Of a stretch of 64,000 nt of DNA, positions 1-17,503 are shown piece by piece. The DNA lies in NCBI RefSeq assembly GCF_041734735.1, contig NC_134884.1:24841749-24905748 (forward strand), read 5' to 3'. The translations under genes were made by a program, and so were the position numbers. The notes beneath the pieces were generated by a model, which saw nothing but the letters and a program-made list of their open reading frames with translations, ran no database searches and was not told the DNA's origin. Within the stretch, counting starts at the first letter, position 1; each line of letters begins with the position of its first letter. The stretch is from Babylonia areolata. Taxonomy: Eukaryota > Mollusca > Gastropoda > Neogastropoda > Buccinidae.

Positions 1-346
1 TTTTTTTTTTTAAACCCTTGTTAGTACTGGAATCAGGAATTTTAAGTCTGCCAGAAGTCACACACCAAAACTGAAATCACCAGCACAACATGTTTGATAT
101 AATACCAAGTTATTGCTTTGTACTTGCTTTGATTTTGTTAATCGTTTAATGATTCTGATTAAAAACATTTTATTTGTTTGTTTGTTTCTTACCTGGGTCA
201 AATGTGCATGTGTATGAGTGTGTTCACTGTTTATGTGTGTGGCTCTGTGTGTGTCTGTGTGTGTGTATATGGTTGTCTACTCTAATGCTTCAGAAGACTT
301 TTGCCAATACCCTTATTTTTTGCATTCTGCATGACTGCTTTTTCAG
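1..346. other. 5' intronic sequence of NDUFV2
   Basis: AT-rich sequence with a poly-T run at the very start and a short TG-rich stretch (about 215-270). It ends in a polypyrimidine tract and the AG acceptor at 345-346 that opens the first NDUFV2 exon in the window. I see no coding sequence, so the leader exon with the mitochondrial presequence must lie further left. Confidence 0.6.
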
Positions 347-7232
<6,886 letters not shown>

Positions 7233-7297
7233 AGTACACACTAAATAAATAAGTTGGATTTCTTTTTGATTTTTTTCTTCTTCTTTTTTTAATAGTG

Positions 7298-7303
7298 AAT
7301 AAA
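7298..7303 (+). terminator. Probable NDUFV2 polyadenylation signal
   Basis: AATAAA lies 66 bases after the NDUFV2 stop codon, with a T-rich stretch just upstream. A second AATAAA in 7240-7252 is also possible. Assigned from position and the hexamer only. Confidence 0.5.
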
Positions 7304-9169
7304 AGTTTGAGTGACAAATCAGACCAGGCTGTCAAGTGGTAGTATGTTTCGCTTTCTACGCCAGGGTGTGTGTGAAAACTTGGTTTGCAAGCAGTATGAA
7401 CTTTTTTCTGGCATTGGATAACTTATGGTTTTACTGAGGGCAGACCTGAAAAGAAAAGCCTTGAAATGTTGGGTGGCTAATATGAACAGAATTTCTTTTT
7501 TGTTGTTCTTGTTGCTTATTTTTTAAAGAAGACATACTGAAGATTTTTTATGTTGGTTTATTGTGTTGGATTTTGTTTGTTTGTTTTTGGGGGGGTGGCA
7601 GAGGTGGGTGTAGGTTATTTTTGGCATCTACATTGCAGGCACATATGATCAAGTTTTAGAATATGACTGGCAGCGCATGGCTGGAATAGCAGTCATGACA
7701 AAGTGGTCCCTAGTGCTACATCAAGAGTTTAACATTCATCACATCATAAAAGTAAACCAGCTAGCAAGTAACACGACATAAAGCAAAAAGTAGTTTAGTT
7801 TTCTCTGCATGTACAAAACCTGAAAGTAACCTGAAGAGCAGGAAAGTGTGAAATGTAGTCACATGTGAAAAATGGTTTGTTACCAAACTCACTTCCAAGG
7901 GATTGCATTGATTTGAAATTTACCTGTAAATAAAGAGATGTTTGAAAGGAAGGACATGTTTGAAATTTTGCATCTTTTATTGTTTAATTTCTTCTCTCTC
8001 CCTCTCTCTCTCTCTCTCTCTTAAATATTTTTTTCTCAGTTTTTGGTGTGGTAGGTAGATTATGATAAACTTTCCATCTGTTTGCAGTTTGGGTTGAATT
8101 ATGTCATGTAAAATTACAAACAGACAAGAACACAAACTTGCAATTATTATTGTCAAAAGTTTTATTCGAAATCTTGAAATGCTGATTATTGACTTCTTTT
8201 TTATGTAGCTATAAAATTTGTTAATTGATTTTTATCTGTCAAACAAACACCTTCCCAGCATTTTTGTTAAAGCTTCTGTGTGACTGATACTTGTAGAGGA
8301 AAGAAAAGGAAGGAGGGTTTGTGTGTGTTCTGTTGCTTTGTTGTTGTTTTTTGTTTGTTTGTCCCATCGCTTTTGTCATCTGAATTATATTTATTACCTC
8401 CACCTTCCTTACTCCATCCTCCATTCACTTCAACAACCAGGCCAATTTTTAACTATCCCTCCACGGGGAACTGGTAACTTTGGTTTCAGTTTGGAATTTA
8501 GTTTCAGGAGGTCAAAGTATGCAGATTCGTCCACATATACTATTGCTTTTCTATATATATACATATATAAATATATAAGGAGGGAATAGCAGATGTCTGG
8601 ATTGCACACACACTCAACATGCAGGTGAGGCCTTGAGAGCCTACCAAATGCTGACAGAAATTAGAATAACAGATATATATGAGTAGAATAAAAATGAAAG
8701 ACAAATGGAAAGCAAATATCTTATTTCCTAATCTGTGTTCAGTGAACTTATTTGTACTCAACACACGTGCATGCATGCATTCACTTGCCTATACACACAT
8801 TTGTCATGAATATTCACACGCACAGAGCAAGCAAGGGATTGCACACAAGTGCATCCCACATGTGGGTGGACAATGTTTGCCAGTTTCTCCCTGAATCAGA
8901 AGTCGGGTTGTAAACGAAATTTGAGAGAGAAAGAGATGGAAGGGAGGTAGGAAGGCAGAAGAAAGTGACAAATGATAAATTGCAGAAGTAACAATGGTGG
9001 CAACAAAATGTATAAAATAAAATAAAGATTTTAAAAAGCATGGCAACTGTCAACAGGACACGCACACTCAGGTGAGGAGGTGAGGCTGGTAGATAGGTAT
9101 AGTACAATGGGCGGCTGACTGTTCACAGCGCGACATCAAAGCACTGATGATCACAAGTGCAAGTGCTGC
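7304..9169. other. Intergenic DNA between NDUFV2 and the GPCR
   Basis: This is the convergent intergenic region between NDUFV2 (+) and the GPCR (-). It holds a short (CT)n run near 7995-8020, a TTTG-rich stretch near 7560-7600 and AT microsatellite near 8555-8575. A fragment near 8622-8655 shares 'gaggccttgagagcctacc' with repeats at 17.2-18.3 kb. I see no gene. Confidence 0.5.
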
Positions 9170-9660
9170 ACTGAGAATGACTTCAGAGGACAGCTGCATT
9201 GCCGCAACTCCTGCCCCGTCTGACTGCAAGGAGAATGACGTCAGAGGACACTGAGCTGTGTCACCAGCCCTTCCTGTCCTGTCCGTCCCTCTAACTGCAA
9301 GGAGCATGACGTCAAAGGACGTGCATCACCAACAGCTCCCTGTCCTGTCCGTCTTTTCACTGCAAGGAGAATGACATCAGAGGACAGTTGTATTGCTGCT
9401 GCCGTACCGTCCCGTTACTCCAAGGAACATGACGTCAGAAGACAGCTGTATCACGAAGGCTCCATGTCCTGTCCGTAACTGTAACTGCAAGGAGAGTGAC
9501 ATCAGAGGACAGTTGTATTGCTTCTGCCGTCCCGTCGTCCCATCCTGTCCCGTCTGACTGAAAGAAGCATGACCGCAGAGAACAGCATGCATCACCAACC
9601 CTCCCCGTCCTGTCCTGTCCTTCCTGCACTGTCACTCCCGGGAAGCTGATGACGTCATAT
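9170..9660. repeat. Minisatellite with CRE-like palindromes at the 3' end of the GPCR gene
   Basis: About seven imperfect units of roughly 60-73 bp each carry 'gcaaggag.atgacgtcagagg' followed by 'ctgtcctgtccgtc'-type sequence. Cores lie near 9237, 9307, 9372, 9430, 9496 and 9570. Three contain the perfect palindrome TGACGTCA (9237, 9307, 9430). The array starts just past the GPCR stop codon in the transcript direction, so it may be 3' UTR. A stray unit lies at 10080-10130, beyond the acceptor of the last exon. Confidence 0.8.
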
Positions 9661-10000
9661 GTGTGGACGCCGACCACCGTCTGCCCAGCACACTTTCCCC
9701 CGAGGTCACGGTCGCCGATGACGTCATGGAGTACGAGGAGGAGATGGAGGAGGAGGTGAGGGTCAACGGCTGGTGCCAGCGCCGGCGGTTGGGCACAGGG
9801 GCTGCAAGAGAACGGCAGCAGTGGCGGCAGCAGCTGCGCCACATGGTCCTCATCTCTTGGCGGAACCTGGACCCAGACAGGGAGTAGAGGAGGAAGTTGA
9901 TGGCGTTGTTGGTGTACATCAGAATGTTCAGCAGCGCCCACGTCACCTGCACATTATCATCATCATACTGTGGTTCAAAATGACACACAGAGTCGTACAC

Positions 10001-10036
<36 letters not shown>

Positions 10037-10266
10037 GTATTGTTTCTGCCGCCTCATCCCGTCCTGTCCCGTCCCGTCCCGTCTGACTGCAAGGAGTTTG
10101 ATGTCAAAGGACTTTGTGACGTCAATGACTTTGTTACGAATCAGCGCCCATGACTTACAGATTGAACAAGACAGACATCTAAATACACCGAAAGAGCAAA
10201 GACTGTGTGCTACCTTGAAGAGTTCAAAAGACGAGATTCAACTTTTAGACAGTTGTTTTGAATACA

Positions 10267-10299
<33 letters not shown>

Positions 10300-10824
10300 T
10301 GGGGGATAAGGTCGTGTAGCTAATTTTACGGCCATTGGGGAAGTGGATTCAAAATCCATTTCATCTTGGGCTCGGCAAAGGAACGCAGGTCTCAGTCTTC
10401 TCCACTATCTTCTTCCACCATTTTAACGTTAGTTCCTATTCACGTCAGGGTGGAGTTATTAGGAAAATCGGAGTAAAGTGACTTAGCCAAAGGACACAGC
10501 ACCATATCAAAACGGGGCTTCAAACCTTGATCGCTGGTGATCACTGCCACGACGCCTCCCTAATTAAAAGTCCAGAAGAAGAAAGAAGCCCGAAGGGAGA
10601 ATGCAACATAAACTAACAAAAATAAATGTGATGTAAGCGACAGAAATGAACAAGACAAGACAAGAAATGACATGACTTTTTCTTCGGGACACCCCGTGAA
10701 AATCTTAGATATTTCATGTAATTGATATGAATAACATTTGGCATTGTGTTCACAATCATCTACAATGGCCTTGCCAACTGTTTTGGTTAAGACATACACT
10801 TGGAGGAAGAGAAGAAAATAATGC

Positions 10825-10858
<34 letters not shown>

Positions 10859-10961
10859 GCGGACACAGTATGTTCTATCAATCCACTCAACCAGCTTAGT
10901 ACTGTAGCAGTGTGTGTGTGTGTGTAAACCATTGTTGTTATTGTTATTATTATCATTATTA

Positions 10962-11011
<50 letters not shown>

Positions 11012-14000
11012 AGAAATAAGAAAAAAGAAAAGAAAAAAAAAATAGAAGAGAAACCAAGACAGGACTGTCGTACACATCGCGCTTCTCAAGTCACATGCAA
11101 GTCATAATGACATCACTATCTGCATCACAAGCATTGGCGCTGCTTACGTCACTAACATGTCATAATGACATCACTATCTACATCAAAATAATTCATTCAG
11201 TTCTGTTCAAGTCACCTGCACGTCAAAATGACATCACTATTTGCATCACAATATTCAGTGCTGCTGTGGGTGCCCAACACTCAGCTTATATAACAGATTG
11301 ACATTAGTTTACAGTTGGGCCAACAGCGAAGTGAGAGCTGTATTATCAATGGTTTCTCCATTCCAATGGGAAATCATTTACAGCTTAGTCTTTAGTGAAG
11401 GAATATGACTTTCAAACTAGGAGGCAAGATTGCACTGGCTCATAGTGCTGCAGCCTTGGGGGCAAGTTGGCCTTTGGGAACAATCCCAACGCCGACCGTC
11501 TTAAAAACCCCTTGGCCGAGGGAGTGGGGATGTAACTTGGGCAAGACACTCTCCACTATAATCAAATTCTAGCCCAAATAGTCGGGACAGCAGCTGCCTT
11601 CTCTGCTGTTCTGATGGTCATAGTCGGGCACGTCATAATGACATCACTGTCTGCATCACAATTATTTTCATTACTTCCCACATCACCTGCACACAATAAT
11701 AACATCACTAGTTGCATCAGAATATTCAGTACTTTCCACATCACCAGCACTTCATAATGACATCACAATCTGCAACAGAATAATCAGCGCTGCCCATTAT
11801 CTGCACGTCACACGCTGTGTATAATATCAGTGACCAGTGTGTATCAGAAGATTCACAGACAGTGGTGTTCATGGTAACTATGATGATGACAATAATGTGA
11901 CGACGACAACAATGATGATGATGACGGCGATGATGTTATTGATGATGACTATAATGATCTTCTTCTTCTTCTTGTTGACGACGATTATGATGACATCGAC
12001 GATAATGTTAATGATGATGAATACGATGACAATGTTCTTGTTGACGACGACGACGATGATGATGTTGATGATGATCAATGCAATGGCGATATTCTTGTTG
12101 ACGATGGTGATGATGATGATGATGATGACGATGATGATGACGGCGATATTGTCGTTGATGATCTTGATGTCGACGATGATGATGATGATGATTTTGATCA
12201 CAACGACGCTAACCCTACCTGAGTGTGGGGGTGGTTGTAGCCGTTGTCCACCAGAATCCAGTTGATGAGGGTGTAGAGGCTGAGGGGGAAAGTGGTGAGG
12301 CAGAAGACGGTGCTGACCGTCACCAGCATCCACGTCATGGAGGACACTCGCTCCTCCTCGCTCTGCTGCCCTGACCCTCGGGTTCTGGATCTCCTCGTGG
12401 ACCACGACGCGGATGTCGGACGTCTTCCTCCACTCTCAAACGACAGCCTGGGCGCTGACTGTGACCTTGACCCTGATTCTCCGTCTGTCCAGATCACTGA
12501 TGAGGATCTCGATCCTGATTCTTGGTTCCTGGAGGTCTGGGGTGATGCTTTCCTTGATCCTGAGGGTTGGTTTCTTTTCCATTCCTGTATGGATCTCCCC
12601 CTCGGGGCTGTGTGCTGTTGAGGTGGGTTGGGAACGGAGACCTGGCTGCTGAGGGTCAAACTGCAGTGCTCCTTGCTTGCTGAAGGAGCGATGTCGTCTC
12701 CTGATGGTACACTTAGTATCAGTTCTGGATCGTTTTTCTTGTCTGAATTACTGTTTGCTCGATTTTTAATCGTCACACTGGATTCTTCGACCAAGGCTTT
12801 AGGTTCTGTGGTGTTTGTAGGCCTCCTGTCTTGTGTCATTGTCGTGCTGCTTGGAAACATCTTTTTATCATGAGCTGTGGTTACAAGTTTCGTGGTGTCT
12901 GTGGACATAACTCGGCCTGATGACTCTGACGCGAGCGTAGTCTCAACTGGTTTTATCTGACAGGTTTGCTTAGCAGATGGTAAGCGTGCATCTGCCACCG
13001 AGTCAGTAACAGGACTGCCGTCTGCGGCTGGTATAGCACTGTGAGAACTACCTTGAGCAGAATCGCTCTCGTGAGAACAGTTATCCTCGTTACAGTTTGA
13101 ATTAGTGTCACCTGTATGCACTGCTTCATTATTCCCGTCATTGCTGGTGGGTGTGACTTGACTCTGATGCCTCGTCCTGGAAGCAGGAGACGTCTTTCTG
13201 TCGCAGACCGCATTTTCACGACCATCCTCATCATTCTCACAGCCGCTGAGGGAGACAGCGAAACACTGAGGCAAGTCTCTGCTGACCTCATGTATCGCCG
13301 CGGCGTCATGGCTTTCTGAGGCGTCAAGGACGAAACCAGCTGAAAGAAAAGTGTCCGAGACAGTCGACACGCTCTGTTCGGTCTCATTTAAGTCCTCGGA
13401 TTTGTTGCTCATCGTTGGTACATTCTTACTGATTTTAACCGGATGGAGGGAAGAGCTGACGTCATTGACACAACGTGGACGGTGCCGCTGTGCTGTGACG
13501 TCAACGCTCGCTGTTCGTCGTTCTCCGGGCGTCTTGCCAGGCTGTCTGACTGTCCCTTTCTCCTCTGCCTGCACCGCCACTCTGCTGCCCCGCGTTCTAC
13601 GGGCCTTCCTCAGGCTGGTCAGCACGCTCCTGACGATGATGGAGTTGCACACCACGTGCACGGTGAGTGGCAGCAGCGCGAAGAGGCTGAGGTCCAGCCA
13701 GGGCCACACGATGGCCACGAAGTTGTAGCCCTCCTCTGTCAGAGGCACGCATCGGATCAGCCTGAAAACACAGCAGACAAAAGACAAGTTAATGTCACAT
13801 CGAATAAACCTGAAAACAGCAGGCAAAAGACAAGACGTACGTGATGAGCCTGAAAACACAACAAACAAAACACAAAACAAGAACGCACCAGATCAGCCTG
13901 AAAACACAACGAACAAAAGACAAAACAAGAACTCATCCAGCCAGCCTGATAATACATCAGAAAAAAGACCAGACAAGAACGCATCCAATTAGCCTGAAAA

Positions 14001-15358
14001 TACATCAGACAAAAGACAAACCAAGAACGCATCATCGGATCAGCCTGAAAACTGCACACAAAAGACGTCAGTAACGTATGGGATGAGCCTGAAATCACAA
14101 CAAACAAAGCACAAAACAAGAACACATACGATCAGCCTGAAAATACTTCATACAAAGAACAAGTCAAGAACGCACCGGATCAGCCTGATATATCGCAGAC
14201 AAAAGACAAGTGAACGACACATCCAATAAACCCGAAAACAACAAACAAAGATAAGTGAACGACACATCCAATAAACCCGAAAACAACAAACAAAGACAAG
14301 TGAACGACACATCCAATAAACCCGAAAACAACAAACAAAGATAAGTGAACGCGGCTGCGAATAAACCTGAAAACTGCAGACAAAACACAAGTCAAGACCG
14401 TGTCAGATCAGCTTTAAAAGCAGCATACAAAGGACAAGTCAAGAACGCATAGGATCAGCCTGAAACGCAGCATACAAAGGACAAGTCAATAACCAGTACC
14501 AGTATCAGTAGCTCAAGGAGGCGTCATTATACGCTACACCACATCTGCCAAGCAAGCGGATGCCTGACCAGCAGCGTAACCCAACGCGTATAGTCAGGCC
14601 TTGAGTCAATAACGCATCGGATCAGCCTGAAAACTGAAGGCAAAGGATAAGTCAAGAACGCACAGGATCTGCCTAAAAACACAGCAGACAAAACACAAAG
14701 TCAAGAACGCACAGGATCTGCCTAAAAACACAGCAGACAAAACACAAAGTCAAGAACGCACAGGATCTGCCTAAAAACACAGCAGACAAAACACAAAGTC
14801 AAGAACGTATAGGATCCGCCTGAAAACAAAAGACAAGCCAAGTCACTTACTTACTTACTTTCTTTCTTACTTACTTACTTACTTACCTATGGCCGTTATC
14901 CCCCCCCCCCCCTCCCCCCACTATTGGGCAACATCAAAGAACCACCACTCTTGTCTATTTGGGGGCCAGTCTGTGAATGGTACCCACAGGGTCTTGAGTT
15001 GTCCAATTGTTTCTGCGCCAGGTGTTCTTTGTCCTTCCTCTCTTGGGTCCTAGTCAAGTGAACTTTATTGTTTCCCACGAGAAATTAACATAGTGGGCGG
15101 GACTCACCGAAAATGGTTAAACTTCGACGTTACCCAACTATTGCCCAGTCACGCACAATATTCGTTCCGTCATCTTGTAGTTCTGATATACGATACAAAA
15201 CACCAAATGAATCTATAACTAGATATCCTCTTTCTTTCCTGCGGTGGGGGCGACAAAGGACGAAAATGTGTTGATGTGACAGACCTGTTAAGAAAATTAT
15301 GACGGGGTTCAACAAAGTAAAACAAGATACTTTCCACAATGTTTTCTCTCTTTCTCCG

Positions 15359-15426
<68 letters not shown>

Positions 15427-15552
15427 GTGTGTCTGCGTGTGTCTGTCTCTGCGTCTGTGTCTCTTTGTCTCTGTGTGTGTGTGTGTGTGTGTGCATATGT
15501 CTGGCTGGCTGGATGTGTGTGTGTGTGTGTGTGTCTGTGTCTGTGTGTGTGT

Positions 15553-15592
<40 letters not shown>

Positions 15593-16120
15593 ATTCATCT
15601 GTCGGTGCAGGTGGGGGGGGGCGGGGGAGAGGAAGGGGGCTTGCACGCGCGCACCCGCGCGTCAGTTTCTCAGTGTGTATGATGTATGGATGTACCATAC
15701 ACCTACCACCTACCGGGTCTGGTCGTCCAGGGTGACGGTGACGTCACCCACCAGGAAGAAGAAGTGGGCGTTGACGGCGAAGAGGAAGAGCGCGAGGCCC
15801 GTGATGACGCCGCCTGACGTCCTGCGCGAACAGTGATGCTTGACGCGGTGCGGCCACCGCACCGACGCGCACCGCTCCACAGAGAGCGCGGCCAGCAGCC
15901 AGGCGGACAGATCTAGGGCGAAATAGACCACCGTGGTGTGCGTCTTGCACGCCGCTTCGCTGTGTACAGAGACACAGAAAGACACGTATATACACGCATG
16001 CACGCAAGCACGCGCGCGTGCACACACACACGCGCGCGCACACTCGGCGCACGCACATACATAATTATACACGCACGGACACGCGCACGAACACACACAC
16101 TACATACACACACAGATGCG

Positions 16121-16164
<44 letters not shown>

Positions 16165-16415
16165 GTCCAAATTCTAGAATGGTATTTCAATGAATTAATC
16201 AGGCCGATGTTTTCTTCTGGTGATTTTCTGGCTTCACAGAAAACACACCCATCTACACCCCCCCCCCACACACACACACACCCCACCCCTCCAACACCCC
16301 AACCCCACCCACACCCCACCCCCCACCCCCCACCCACACACCGTCCAAATTCTAGAATAATAATTCAATCAATTGACCAGGCCGATGTTTTCTTTTGATG
16401 ATTTTCTAACTTCGC

Positions 16416-16480
<65 letters not shown>

Positions 16481-17430
16481 CACACACACGCCCTACCCCC
16501 ACCCTCACCCCTCACCCCCCCCCCCCCCACCCCCCCACCCCCCCCACACACACACACACACACACATCGCCATGCCCTGACCTGTACTCTCGGACGTCGG
16601 TTCCAGTGGCAGCGAGTATCACGTGCCGGAGCAGTCCGGTGTAGAGAGCCAGCAGGTCAGCCACGGCCACCACCATCAGGTACACGGACACGTTGCTCTT
16701 CCTGCACACCGGGCCCACTCCACAGGTTTCTGGTTCTGTTTCTATTGCTCTAGGAGGTGTGTGTATCAAGGTGTACAGACTTATATCCGTATAGCCCACG
16801 TTAGAACACATCATCTGTTTAAAAAAAAAAAAAAAATTTAAACAAAAAAAAAACACGGAAGGAAGTTGGGTGTAGGTGCATTCGGATGAGACGATAAACC
16901 GAGGTCCCGTGTGCAGCATGCACTTAGCGCACGTAAAAGAACCCACGGCAACAAAGGGGTTGTTCCTGGCAAAATTCTGTAGAATAACCCACTTGGATGG
17001 GAAAAACAAATAAAACTGCACGCAGGAAAAAGTTGTTTTTTTTTAAAAAGAAGGAAAAAAAAGAAAAAAGAAAAGGTGGCGCTGTAGCGTAGCGACGCGC
17101 TCTCCCAATGGGGAAAGCAGCCCGAATTTCACACAGAGAAATCTGTTGTGATAAAAAGAAATACAAATACAGCTACAACTACAAATGATGCATGACCTTT
17201 GCATAAAAACCCAACAACGCACTGATCATGCCTTGAGAGCCTACCCCCAGGTACGGATAATGCTGACACAGAATTTTGATTGACGGAAAAAAAAAAAAAC
17301 CGAAAAAAAAAACCGACGAATTCAGCTGATGCCGGTCATGACCTTTGCACAAACCCAACGCGTTGATCAGGCCTTGAAAGCTTACCTTAGGTGTGAACAA
17401 TAGTAACATAGAATGTAAATAAATAAAGAA

Positions 17431-17503
<73 letters not shown>

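Noticed and set aside
11837-12265. Met/Thr-rich and Ile/Val-rich frames in the GAT repeat
   Set aside because: A trinucleotide repeat inside a GPCR intron; the exon edge at 12219 and phase exclude it from the coding sequence.
14148-14395. Hydrophobic repeat frames ([14 protein letters not shown]-type), suggesting a membrane peptide
   Set aside because: They are translations of the splice-acceptor minisatellite upstream of GPCR exon 4.
15339-15836. Long frames of Cys/Val or His/Thr in TG/CA tracts (also near 5.3, 16.0, 20.3, 22.4, 25.5, 35.5, 55.5 and 63.8 kb)
   Set aside because: They are translations of dinucleotide repeats, with no conserved residues or gene context.
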